In this document: positions 52,775-61,492 of the stretch, piece after piece
How positions within the stretch are numbered: position 1 is the stretch's first letter
Layout: each line of letters begins with the position of its first letter
NCBI RefSeq assembly: GCF_022009635.1
Contig: NZ_CP091716.1
Location: 7,682,501-7,746,500 of the forward strand
From: Variovorax paradoxus
GTDB lineage: Bacteria > Pseudomonadota > Gammaproteobacteria > Burkholderiales > Burkholderiaceae_C
Reading direction: 5' to 3'
Length of the DNA stretch: 64,000 nt
Notes under the pieces: model-generated
What the model was told of the DNA's origin: nothing
What the model saw: only the letters and a program-made list of their open reading frames with translations
Database searches by the model: none
Made by a program: the position numbers and the translations under genes

Positions 52775-53656
52775 ATGGATTTACGGAGCCTGCGTTTGTT
52801 TGTCGCTGTCGCCGAAGCCGGTAGCGTCGGAAAAGCGGCCGCACGCCTTCACATGGCGCAGCCCCCTCTCTCGGTGCAGATTCGCAATTTCGAGGCGCTG
52901 GTGGGCACTCCCCTTTTTCATCGAGTGCCAGGCGGCATGGAAACGACGGATGCTGGAGCGGCCCTGCTCGCGCGTGCAAAAGAGTCCTTGGCGCTTGCCC
53001 ATGAAGGCGTGGAGGCGGCCCGCTCCGTTGCGGCAGGACGAGTCGGGCGCTTGGCCGTTGGCTATATGTTTGCGTTGGGATACGCCGTTCTTCCGAAGTT
53101 GATACCCGGTTTGCGGCGCACCATTCCGGATGTGGACCTTCAATTCCTCGAGATGAGCGCGCTGACCTATGAGCAGCAGATCGAGGAGCGAAAAGTGACC
53201 GTTGGAATATGCATGCCTCCAATTCGCAGAGAAGGAATCTCAACGGCCATCGTAGGGCGTCAAGCATTGAGATTGGCCGTCCCTTCGGCGTCACCGTTCG
53301 CTCGCGCGCGAGCTGTCGATCCGCTGGCACTGCAGGGCTGCCTGTTGATCGGGCTGCCGACATACTCTGAAGGTGCAGATTCGTCCGTCGTAGCGAGCTT
53401 TCTGCGTCGTCACAATGTCACGATGAAGGTCGCGCACAGAGTGACCACCGTTCATTCAGCCCTCGCCCTGGTATTGGCGGGGGAAGGCTTGGCCATCGTC
53501 CCATCCTGCGCGGCACTAGGGGCCCCGCCCGGAATCAAGTTCAAGCCTTTTCTCGATGCAGACGATGCCTTCGATGTCGCCGTCTGCTGGCGCAGTGACC
53601 TGAAAAGTCCGCTGGTCGAGCCATTCATCGAATGCGTTCGGCAGTCAATTTCCTGA
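52775..53656 (+). CDS. LysR-family regulator
   Basis: A 293-residue LysR protein: HTH LRLFVAVAEAGSVGKAAARLHMAQPPLSVQI and an effector domain from GRLAVGYMFALGYAVLP. It is 102 bases from the divergent class II aldolase, which it likely controls. It is a close relative of the LysR at 42425, matching throughout the effector domain (LIGLP, SSVVASFLRRH, SALALVLAGEGLAI). Confidence 0.92.
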   Translation: MDLRSLRLFVAVAEAGSVGKAAARLHMAQPPLSVQIRNFEALVGTPLFHRVPGGMETTDAGAALLARAKESLALAHEGVEAARSVAAGRVGRLAVGYMFALGYAVLPKLIPGLRRTIPDVDLQFLEMSALTYEQQIEERKVTVGICMPPIRREGISTAIVGRQALRLAVPSASPFARARAVDPLALQGCLLIGLPTYSEGADSSVVASFLRRHNVTMKVAHRVTTVHSALALVLAGEGLAIVPSCAALGAPPGIKFKPFLDADDAFDVAVCWRSDLKSPLVEPFIECVRQSIS

Positions 53657-53682
53657 TTCAAGAAGCACTGATTGCTTCGGTG

Positions 53683-53847
53683 CGGGCGGGGCCGACGGCC
53701 TCGGTCTGCCACTGGATAGTGGGGTTCTATGACCTTGAGCAGCGCCTTCCACGGCACCACCAGTTCCATCTCGCCAAGGAACACTTCGCGCCTCGTCTTC
53801 TTCCTCTTGCCCGCTTGCTCCGCGTCTGCAACGCTGATCCGGCTCAT
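53683..53847 (-). pseudogene. IS5-family transposase, N-terminal remnant
   Basis: From an ATG at 53847 the minus strand encodes GKRKKTRREVFLGEMELVVP, WKALLKVIEPHYP and ADRGRRPRP, which is the typical N-terminus of the IS5-group transposases (different from the intact one at 10632). The match stops at about codon 55, after which the sequence belongs to the LysR flank. The catalytic domain is missing. It marks a past insertion at this module border. Confidence 0.75.
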
Positions 53848-53877
53848 CGCTCTTGCTCCTTTGCAGGGTTCAATCCT

Positions 53878-54699
53878 TCATGCAAGAAACGTGCTCTTGA
53901 TCAGGCCTTCCCTGGAACGGCATCGCTCAGCGATATACGCGGCCGGGGGCTTTCCGAACGCCTTCTTGAACATGGTGATGAAGGCTGACGGCGACTCGTA
54001 CCCCAAGCCGTAAGCCACCTGCTGCACGGTGGCGCCGCCCGACAACTCCCGAAGCGCCACGATCATGTGCAACTGGCGCCTCCAGCGGCCGAAGCTCAGG
54101 CCGGTCTGCGCCGTGCACAGTCGGTTCAGGGTCCGTTCGCTGGCACCGGTCTCGGCGGCCCAGTCCTGCAGGGTCCTGCGGTCGGAGGGGTCGAGCGTGA
54201 TGGCGTGCGATATTTTTCGAAGCCGCGCGTCCTGCGGCATCGGCAGCGAAAAGTCCTCGTTCGGCATGGCGGCGAGCTGGTCCAGCAGCACATGCGCCAA
54301 CCGGTCCGTGGCACTGCCGGGCTCGTAGGTCGGCGCAAGGCCGGCCAGGTGCTGGATCATCTCGCTCAACATCGGGCTGATGGCCAGGGTGCAGCACTTC
54401 GTGGGCAATGTGGCCGCACCGGGGGCGACGAACAGATAGAAGATGAGCGCGTTCGCCGTGCCGTGGTTGCTGTGCGGCGTGCCACCCGGAATCCACACGC
54501 CCGCCTGCGGCGGCACCATCCAGAGTGTTCCCGGCACTTCGCACGACACGGCGCCGCGCAGTGCGATGACGAGCTGCCCCATAGGGTGCTGGTGGATCGG
54601 GATCTCGCGCGCACGCGCCTCGACGTCCACGCGAAGCGCCATGACGGGAACGGTGAGCTGGCGGTCCAGGTCTTCAGGGGCGACCTCGGGGCGTTGCAT
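53878..54699 (-). CDS. AraC-family regulator
   Basis: A 273-residue regulator with a cupin-type N-terminal sensor (IHQHPMGQLVIALRGAVSCEV) and a C-terminal double HTH: LQDWAAETGASERTLNRL for the first and VQQVAYGLGYESPSAFITMFKKAFG for the second. It is divergent from the efflux operon that starts at 54859, so it is the likely activator of that pump. The ATG at 54699 is chosen because upstream frame is unlike the family. Confidence 0.92.
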   Translation of the reverse strand: MQRPEVAPEDLDRQLTVPVMALRVDVEARAREIPIHQHPMGQLVIALRGAVSCEVPGTLWMVPPQAGVWIPGGTPHSNHGTANALIFYLFVAPGAATLPTKCCTLAISPMLSEMIQHLAGLAPTYEPGSATDRLAHVLLDQLAAMPNEDFSLPMPQDARLRKISHAITLDPSDRRTLQDWAAETGASERTLNRLCTAQTGLSFGRWRRQLHMIVALRELSGGATVQQVAYGLGYESPSAFITMFKKAFGKPPAAYIAERCRSREGLIKSTFLA

Positions 54700-54858
54700 G
54701 GTCTCCAATGAATCGCGTTGGTGCAAGCCCACCATTCTCGCCCGTCGGCCGCAGGGGCCGGCACGGAAGGGACGCATCCCGGGCCCGTGGCCGAAAAGAG
54801 AAATCGTTCGACCAGGAATGCAATTTCCGACACGGGCACCCCTGCCTAGCATCGGCGC

Positions 54859-56922
54859 ATGAAACGGACTCGCTTCTCTCGCCAGGAGATGCTCTTCTCC
54901 CTCAAGAGCTTCGCGGGCGCCATGCTCGCGCTGTATGTGGCCAGCCGCGCCGGCCTGCCCCGGCCTTTCTGGGCCTTCATGACCGCGTACATCGTGGCGC
55001 ATCCCCTGGCCGGCAATGTGCGCTCCAAGGCGCTCTACCGCTTCGTGGGCACCCTGGCCGGCTGCGCGGCCACCGTGGTGCTGATTCCGTCGTTGTCGGC
55101 CTCGCCCGAGCTGCTGTCCCTGGCGCTGGCGCTGTGGACGGGCCTTTGCCTCTACCTTTCGCTGCTGGACCGCAGCGCGCGCTCCTATGTGTTCATGCTG
55201 GCGGGCTACTCGGCCGCGCTCATCGGCTTTCCCCTGGTGGAAGCGCCTGCGGCCATGTTCGACACCGCCGTGGCGCGGGTGCAGGAGATCGGGTTGGGCA
55301 TCCTCTGCGCCAGCCTGGTCCACAGCATCGCGCTGCCGGCCGGCCTGGCGCCGCCGCTGCTCGGCCTGATGGATCGCGCGCTGGGCGACGCACGCCGGTG
55401 GATGACCGACCTGCTGCGCGACGGGCTCGCTCGCACGGACGGCGCGCGCATGGCCGCGGACCGCCAGCGGCTGGCGCTGGACATCACGCAGTTGCGCCTG
55501 CTGTCGACGCATGTGCCCTTCGACACCGGCAACCTGCGCTGGACAACGGGCGCCGTCCGCGCGATGCAGGACCGCATCTCGGCGCTCACGCCCACGCTGT
55601 CGGCGATAGAGGACAGGCTCGAGGCGCTGAAGACCGCCGAGGGCGAAGTGCCACGGGACATCGTCTCGGCGCTCGAGCGACGCAGCGCCTGGATGGCGCC
55701 GCAAGTGCCAGGCTCACCGGACGCCCTCCCCCCCACAGGCGAGGCCATGGACGAAGCACGCGCCGCGTTTCGCGCCCTGGCGGATGGGCCGGCCTCGTCG
55801 CCCTGGGTCCGCGCACTGCGCATCGATCTCGCCGTGCGCCTCGAAGAGCTGATGGTCGACTGGCATGCCTGCACCGTGCTGCGCGGCGACATCGACGCCG
55901 GCCTCGCCGGCGCCGCACCGCGACCGCGAAGCGCCGCGGCGCTGGGTCACAAGGTGCTGCACCTGGACAGGGGCCTAGCACTGCGTTCGGCCCTGACTGC
56001 CGTGCTGGCCACCTGCGCGTGCTGCGCGATCTGGATCCTCACGGCGTGGCCTTCGGGGTCGGCCGCGGCCATGTCGGCGGCCGTCTTCTGCAGCTTCTTC
56101 GCAACGATGGACGACCCGGTGCCGGCCATGCACAAGTTCGTCGTCGCCTTGCTGTGGTCATTGCCGGCGTCCGTGTTCTGCGTCCTGGCGGTGATGCCGC
56201 TGGCCCGTGACTTCGGCATGCTGGCGCTGTGCATCGCGCCCTTCTTCCTGGTGGTCGGCTGCTACATCGCGCGGCCGGCCAGTTCGCTCGCGGCCCTGGG
56301 CATGTTCTTCGGCGTGGCCGGAACGCTCGCCTTGCAGGACACCGCCAGCGCCGACCTGCCGAGCCTCGTCAACTCGAACCTCGCGCTGATCCTCGGTGGC
56401 GTGGCCGCGGCGCGCGTCACGGCGCTCGTGCGCAGTGTCGGCAGTGACTGGAGCGCAAAGCGCATAAGGCGCGCGACCTGGCGCGATCTCGCAGCGCTGG
56501 CGCAGCGCCCGCAGGACGCATCCGGGCGCGACGCCTATGCCGGCCGCATGCTGGACCGCATCGCCCAGCTCGCGCCGCGCACGGCACCTGGCAAGGGCGA
56601 ACAGGCCCAGGCCGACGCACGGCGAGCGCTGCGCGACTTGCGCATCGGCGCGGACATCGTGGCGTTGCAGCAGCAGCGACGCGGCCTGCCGGCGTCGGCC
56701 GTCGACCGTCTCTTCGACGACCTGGGCCGGGTCTTTCGTGCCCAGGCCGCGGGCGTGCCACGGCGCCACGAATCGCTGCTGCCGCGCATCGACGGCCTGC
56801 TGCTCGACACGCTGCCCGTCGACACCGCGCGTCCCTCCATCGACACCGCCGGCGCCATCGCTGCGCTCGTCGGCCTTCGGCGCAACCTTTTCCCGGCCGC
56901 CAACGGCGCGCTCCAACCATGA
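54859..56922 (+). CDS. FUSC-family aromatic-acid exporter (AaeB-like)
   Basis: A 687-residue inner-membrane pump. Two blocks of about five to six helices (residues roughly 20-160 and 370-500), each followed by a cytoplasmic helical domain, give the FUSC layout of AaeB/YccS-like proteins; FWAFMTAYIVAHPLAG is typical. It overlaps the DUF1656 gene by four bases. With the next three genes it forms a complete efflux set, probably for hydroxylated aromatic acids. Confidence 0.92.
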   Translation: MKRTRFSRQEMLFSLKSFAGAMLALYVASRAGLPRPFWAFMTAYIVAHPLAGNVRSKALYRFVGTLAGCAATVVLIPSLSASPELLSLALALWTGLCLYLSLLDRSARSYVFMLAGYSAALIGFPLVEAPAAMFDTAVARVQEIGLGILCASLVHSIALPAGLAPPLLGLMDRALGDARRWMTDLLRDGLARTDGARMAADRQRLALDITQLRLLSTHVPFDTGNLRWTTGAVRAMQDRISALTPTLSAIEDRLEALKTAEGEVPRDIVSALERRSAWMAPQVPGSPDALPPTGEAMDEARAAFRALADGPASSPWVRALRIDLAVRLEELMVDWHACTVLRGDIDAGLAGAAPRPRSAAALGHKVLHLDRGLALRSALTAVLATCACCAIWILTAWPSGSAAAMSAAVFCSFFATMDDPVPAMHKFVVALLWSLPASVFCVLAVMPLARDFGMLALCIAPFFLVVGCYIARPASSLAALGMFFGVAGTLALQDTASADLPSLVNSNLALILGGVAAARVTALVRSVGSDWSAKRIRRATWRDLAALAQRPQDASGRDAYAGRMLDRIAQLAPRTAPGKGEQAQADARRALRDLRIGADIVALQQQRRGLPASAVDRLFDDLGRVFRAQAAGVPRRHESLLPRIDGLLLDTLPVDTARPSIDTAGAIAALVGLRRNLFPAANGALQP

Positions 56923-57125
56923 TCGAAACGAGTTTCCACGGGGTGTACCTGCCCGGGCTGTTGCTGCTGTCAGGTGGCGCGCTGGCGTGTTCCTGGGCGC
57001 TGCGCCGCCTGCTGGCCCTGGCCGGCGCCTACCGGTGGGTATGGCACCCCGCCCTGTTCGACCTGGCGGTGTACGTGCTGCTGCTGTATGCCCTGGCCCG
57101 TTTCACCGGCGCCTTCGCCTCCTGA
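56919..57125 (+). CDS. DUF1656 small membrane protein (AaeX-like)
   Basis: A 68-residue protein with two hydrophobic helices (LPGLLLLSGGALACSWALR and ALFDLAVYVLLLYALARF). It fits DUF1656/AaeX, always found between the FUSC pump and its periplasmic adaptor. Its ATG overlaps the pump stop. A helper role in the inner membrane is family knowledge; its mechanism is not known. Confidence 0.88.
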   Translation: MIETSFHGVYLPGLLLLSGGALACSWALRRLLALAGAYRWVWHPALFDLAVYVLLLYALARFTGAFAS

Positions 57126-57164
57126 TTCCTGACCTCCGCATGCCCTTTCTGCCTTCTCTTTTCC

Positions 57165-58163
57165 ATGAAAACTGACGCCCTCCCCTTGCCTGCCTGGGCC
57201 TTCCGCAGCGCCCGGTCGACCGCCCGGCTGCTCTTCACCCTGACGATCGTCGCGGCTTCCTGCTGGGCCGCCTGGCAACTGTGGGACCACTACGAGCTGG
57301 CCCCTTGGACCCGCAATGGACGCGTGCGGGCCGACGTGGTGCAGGTCGCGCCCGACGTGTCCGGCCTGGTGAGCGATGTCGCGGTGCGGGACAACCAGTC
57401 CGTCGCCGCCGGTGCGCTGCTGTTTGCCGTGGACAGGGCCCGCTTCGAACTGGCCGAGCAGCAAGCCGAGGCGGCCGTCGCCGCGCAGGCCGCCTCGGTA
57501 GGCAACCAGCGCATCCTCATCGCGCAGGCGCACCGCGAGAACAATCGCAATTCGGGCCTGGGCGATCTGGTCTCGCAAGAGGTCCGCGAGCAATCGCGCC
57601 TGCGGCTGGACCAGGCGAACAGCGCGCTGCGCTCGGCCGAAGCGGCGCTGCGGCAGGCACAGGTCGCGCTGGACACTGCGCGGCTGAACCTGCGGCGCAC
57701 CGAGGTGCGTGCCCCTACCGCCGGCCTGGTGACCAACCTCGACCTTCGACAAGGCGCCTACGCGAGCGCCGGCCATCCGGTGATGGCGCTGGTGGACGCG
57801 GACTCGGTCTACGTCGAAGGCTATTTCGAGGAGAACAAGCTGGCCCGCATCCATCTGGGCGACCGGGTGCGCGTCACGCCCATGGACGCCGATGCGATCG
57901 AGGGCGCCGTGGAGAGCATCGCAGCCGGCATTGCCGATCGCGACCGCAGCATCGGCGCCAACCTGCTTCCCAGCGTGAACCCGACCTTCAACTGGGTACG
58001 GCTCGCGCAGCGCGTGCCCGTTCGCGTGAAGCTGGGCGCGATACCGGCCGGCACCCGGCTGGTCACGGGCCAGACGGTCACGGTACAGGTGCTTGGCGCT
58101 TCAGCCGCTTCAGCCGCTTCGGAGGCGGCCGCTGCCGCACGCCGGTCGGAGCGTAGAGGATGA
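57165..58163 (+). CDS. HlyD/EmrA-type periplasmic adaptor (AaeA-like)
   Basis: A 332-residue membrane-fusion protein. One N-terminal helix (LLFTLTIVAASCWAAW) anchors it; GRVRADVVQVAPDVSGLV is the biotinyl-lipoyl half, a long alpha-helical hairpin covers about 90-165, and VRAPTAGLVTNL closes the lipoyl domain. It would link the FUSC pump to the outer-membrane channel. The stop overlaps the start of the next gene. Confidence 0.92.
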   Translation: MKTDALPLPAWAFRSARSTARLLFTLTIVAASCWAAWQLWDHYELAPWTRNGRVRADVVQVAPDVSGLVSDVAVRDNQSVAAGALLFAVDRARFELAEQQAEAAVAAQAASVGNQRILIAQAHRENNRNSGLGDLVSQEVREQSRLRLDQANSALRSAEAALRQAQVALDTARLNLRRTEVRAPTAGLVTNLDLRQGAYASAGHPVMALVDADSVYVEGYFEENKLARIHLGDRVRVTPMDADAIEGAVESIAAGIADRDRSIGANLLPSVNPTFNWVRLAQRVPVRVKLGAIPAGTRLVTGQTVTVQVLGASAASAASEAAAAARRSERRG

Positions 58164-59623
58164 GCCGCCTTCATCGGCTCCTGGCGGCCGCTGCGGCCGC
58201 CACGTTGCTGGCCGGCTGCGCCCACTCGCCCGTCGGGCCCGACCATGTCGCGCCCGCCACACTCTCGCCCGCGCAGGCCGCCTCCGCGGGCCCGTTCCTG
58301 TCCGCCGCCGGCAACGCAACGGACGCGGACCTGCCGCCGAGCTGGTGGCATCTGTACCAGGACCCGCTGCTGGACGCACTGGTCGACCAGGCCTTCGCGC
58401 ACAACACCGACCTGCGGCAGGCCATCGCCAGTTTCGAGCGCGAGCAGGCGCTCGAGGCTGAGGTGCGCGGGTCGCAGCGCCCGACAGTGGCCTTGAACGG
58501 CGGCCCCGGGTTCGGCCACGTCTCCGGGCTGACGCTCGTGCAGAGGGACTACGAGCCGCCCGGCCGCTTCACCTACGGCGCGGGCGCGAACCTGTCTTAC
58601 CAGCTCGACCTGTTCGGCCAGTTGCACCGCGCCATCGAGGCGGCTGAAGCCGGCAGCGGCGCGGCGCAGGCAGCGGTCGACCTGGTGCGCGTCAACGTGG
58701 CCGGCGGCACGGCCAGGGCCTATGCCGAGGTCTGCACCACCGGCTTGCGCCTGCGCAGCGCCCACGCGTCGGTGCGGCTGCAGGAAGAGGCGGTGCAACT
58801 CGCGCAACGGCTGCAGCAGGCCGGCAAGGTGGGGACCATCGACACCGCACGCGCACGCGGCCAGTTGGAACTGCTGCGCGCCTCGCTCCCGCCGCTGCAG
58901 GCGCAGCGCCAGAACGCGCTGTACCGGCTGGCCACGCTGACCGGCGCGGCGCCGCGCGACTTTCCGGCACAGGTGGCCGGGTGCGAGCGGCCACCGCGCA
59001 CGGCGGCACCCCTGCCCGTGGGCGACGGCGCGTCCCTGCTGCGTCGCCGGCCCGACGTGCGCCAGGCCGAGCGCAGCCTGGCTGCCGCCACCGCCCGCAT
59101 CGGCGTGGCGACGGCCGAGCTCTACCCCAAGGTCGTGCTGGGCCTGTCGGCCGGCTCGGCGGGCTTCTTGAACAGGTTCGGCAACCGGGAGTCGCTCAGC
59201 TACAGCCTGGGCCCGTTGATCAGCTGGACGCTGCCCACCAACGGCGTGGCCCGCGCGCGCATCGCGCAGGCCGAGGCCGCCACGCGGCAGGCCGCCGCTC
59301 GCTTCGACGCCACCGTGCTCACGGCGCTGCGCGAGGCCGAGATCGCCCTCGAGTCCTACGCCCGCGAGCTGGACCGGCATGCCGCCCTGGCCGCGGCCCG
59401 CGACCAGAGCGCCGCCGTGGCGAGGCAGGCGCGCACGCTGTACGTCAATGGCAAGACCGCGCAACTCGATGCGCTCGATGCCATGCGCACGCTGGCGGCG
59501 AGCGAGGCTGCCCTGGCGGCATCGCAGGCCCAGCTCGCGGACGACCAGCTCGCCGTGTTCATGGCGCTCGGGGGCGGCTGGGAAAGCCATGGACAGGATG
59601 TGCTCGCCAAGGCCGCGCCATAG
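58160..59623 (+). CDS. Outer-membrane efflux lipoprotein (NodT/OprM-like)
   Basis: A 487-residue TolC-like channel protein. Signal peptide with lipobox ATLLAGCAHS, then WWHLYQDPLLDALVDQAFAHNTDL and two repeats of the outer-membrane-factor helical domain (LRRRPDVRQAERSLAAATARIG in the second). It gives the pump its own exit through the outer membrane, so the operon is self-sufficient. It overlaps the adaptor gene by four bases. Confidence 0.93.
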   Translation: MSRLHRLLAAAAAATLLAGCAHSPVGPDHVAPATLSPAQAASAGPFLSAAGNATDADLPPSWWHLYQDPLLDALVDQAFAHNTDLRQAIASFEREQALEAEVRGSQRPTVALNGGPGFGHVSGLTLVQRDYEPPGRFTYGAGANLSYQLDLFGQLHRAIEAAEAGSGAAQAAVDLVRVNVAGGTARAYAEVCTTGLRLRSAHASVRLQEEAVQLAQRLQQAGKVGTIDTARARGQLELLRASLPPLQAQRQNALYRLATLTGAAPRDFPAQVAGCERPPRTAAPLPVGDGASLLRRRPDVRQAERSLAAATARIGVATAELYPKVVLGLSAGSAGFLNRFGNRESLSYSLGPLISWTLPTNGVARARIAQAEAATRQAAARFDATVLTALREAEIALESYARELDRHAALAAARDQSAAVARQARTLYVNGKTAQLDALDAMRTLAASEAALAASQAQLADDQLAVFMALGGGWESHGQDVLAKAAP

Positions 59624-59626
59624 GCC

Positions 59627-60523
59627 ATGGAAGACTTGCAGCAGCTCAAGGTCTTCAGCGAAGTCATCGCCCGCAAGAGCTTCACGCGGGCGGCCATCGC
59701 ATTGGGCGTTTCCAAGGCCAGCGTCACCAAGACCGTGGCACAGCTGGAGAAAGACGTGGGCGTGCGGCTCCTGAACCGCTCGACGCGTTCGGTCACGCCA
59801 ACCGACGCCGGGCAAACGCTCGCGCAGCGGTTGGTACCCCTGTTCGGTCTCATCCAGGAACTGGACACGGAGTTGTCGGACTTCGCGGCCCATCCGCGCG
59901 GACGACTGAGGGTCGCGGCGCCGCACGGCCTGTCGCTGAGCTTGCTCGGCTGGCACATCGAGGACTTCATCACCGGCCACCCGGACGTCCACGTGAGCAT
60001 CCACCTGAGCAATCGCGACGACGACCTGGTGATGGGCGCGATCGACGTCGCGCTTCGCATCGGGCCCATCGAAGCCAGGGACGCCGTGGTGCGCAAGCTT
60101 CAACCGGTTCCGCTCGTTCTGTGCGCGTCCCCGACGTACTGGGCCCGCAAGGGAATGCCATCGAAGCCCGAAGAGCTGGCTCGCCATGAAGTGCTGACGT
60201 ATTCCTTGTGGGATGCCTCACCCCGACTGCCTTTCCTCATCGATGGAAAGACGCAGTACATGCCCGTGCGCAGCCGCCTCGACGCGGACGACGCCGCGCC
60301 CCTGATCGCGTTGGCCGTGAAAGGGCTTGGCGTCACCTGCGTTCCCGAGGTACTGGCGCGCGCGCACCTGGGCTCGGGTGCATTGGTGCCGGTGCTGCAA
60401 GACGCCATGCCGCCAACGATCTGGCTGTATGCGACCTATGCGCATCGCAGTCACAAAAGCGCCGCGCTGCGCGCGTTTCTCGACTTCCTCACGTCGAGCG
60501 CCGGCGGGTTCCCCGCGCATTGA
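59627..60523 (+). CDS. LysR-family regulator (CrgA-like)
   Basis: A 298-residue LysR protein: HTH LQQLKVFSEVIARKSFTRAAIALGVSKASVTKTVAQLE, effector domain from GRLRVAAPHGLSLSLLGWHI. The motif RLLNRSTRSVTPTDAG places it in the CrgA subgroup. It starts three bases after the channel gene stop, so it is probably co-transcribed with the efflux operon, giving that operon two regulators (AraC upstream, LysR at the end). Confidence 0.92.
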   Translation: MEDLQQLKVFSEVIARKSFTRAAIALGVSKASVTKTVAQLEKDVGVRLLNRSTRSVTPTDAGQTLAQRLVPLFGLIQELDTELSDFAAHPRGRLRVAAPHGLSLSLLGWHIEDFITGHPDVHVSIHLSNRDDDLVMGAIDVALRIGPIEARDAVVRKLQPVPLVLCASPTYWARKGMPSKPEELARHEVLTYSLWDASPRLPFLIDGKTQYMPVRSRLDADDAAPLIALAVKGLGVTCVPEVLARAHLGSGALVPVLQDAMPPTIWLYATYAHRSHKSAALRAFLDFLTSSAGGFPAH

Positions 60524-60558
60524 AGCGGAGGGTTGCCGCGCCGTGTTCTTGGGCCTTG

Positions 60559-61491
60559 CTATTTGCCATCGGCGGCAAGCAAGCCATGCAACACGACACC
60601 TGGAGCATCGAGCGCATGCATCAGCACGTTCCCGTGCGTGGAGTCCGTGACGAACAACGTGGACCTGTGCGGACCGCCGAAAGCGATATTCGTGGTCGAA
60701 GCGCCGGCCGGGCCGCGCAGCACCATGACAGGTTCTGCGCGCGTGCTGAGCACCCAGACGTAGCCCAGCCCCGGATTGGCGACCAGCACCCTCCCTTGCA
60801 CGTCGACAGCCAGTCCGTCGGGTCCGCTGGGCCCGTACGACGTGAAGAACTGGCTGACCTTGGCAACGCTCCCGTCGGCCAGCAACGGCACGCGCCATAC
60901 GCAATTGCCCCGCGTCACCGCAAGATAGAGGACCTTGCCATCGGGAGAAAGGGCCACGCCGTTCGGGCTGGGCACGTTGGACAGCAGCAGGTCGAGTTGA
61001 CCGCTGGGTCGCAGCCGATAGAGCCGGCCCGACGGATCGTGCAGCCCGCTCTGCCCCTGGTCCGTGAAGTAGATGTTGCCCTGCGCGTCGAGCACGAGGT
61101 CGTTCACGCCCTTGAAGCTCTCGGTGTTGCGCCGTTGCAGATGCGGCGTGACGCGTCCGGTCTGCACGTCCACCCGCATCAGGCCGTTCTTGTAGTCGGT
61201 GACGAGCAAGGTCTCGGCGTCGAGGAACTTCATGCCGTTCGGCTCGCCGTCGTACTCGGCCACCTGTGTCCACGCGCCCGCCGGATCGATACGGAAGATG
61301 CGGCCGAAAGGTATGTCGCAGACGTAGAGGTTGCCCGCGCTATCGAACACGGGCCCTTCAAGGAACGAGTCGGTCGGCAGCCCCCCGCGGTTGGCGTCGC
61401 TCCAGGCACTGCGTTCACGCCGTCGCAGCGACTCGGGCATGGTGGTGAAGGTCTGCAGTTCCAGCACCTGGGGCGCTTGCAGAAGGTACAT
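60559..61491 (-). CDS. SMP-30/gluconolactonase-family lactonase
   Basis: A 310-residue six-bladed beta-propeller lactonase. The metal residues are indicated by FLEGPVFDSAGNLYVCDIP (Glu), the Asn in GVNDLVLDAQGNIYFTDQG, and SPNGVALSPDGKVLYLAV (Asp/Asn). No signal peptide is seen. Its start lies one base after the stop of the amidohydrolase, so the two form one operon with the Bug genes upstream. The substrate is probably a sugar or aromatic-pathway lactone. Confidence 0.9.
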   Translation of the reverse strand: MYLLQAPQVLELQTFTTMPESLRRRERSAWSDANRGGLPTDSFLEGPVFDSAGNLYVCDIPFGRIFRIDPAGAWTQVAEYDGEPNGMKFLDAETLLVTDYKNGLMRVDVQTGRVTPHLQRRNTESFKGVNDLVLDAQGNIYFTDQGQSGLHDPSGRLYRLRPSGQLDLLLSNVPSPNGVALSPDGKVLYLAVTRGNCVWRVPLLADGSVAKVSQFFTSYGPSGPDGLAVDVQGRVLVANPGLGYVWVLSTRAEPVMVLRGPAGASTTNIAFGGPHRSTLFVTDSTHGNVLMHALDAPGVVLHGLLAADGK

Positions 61492-61492
61492 G

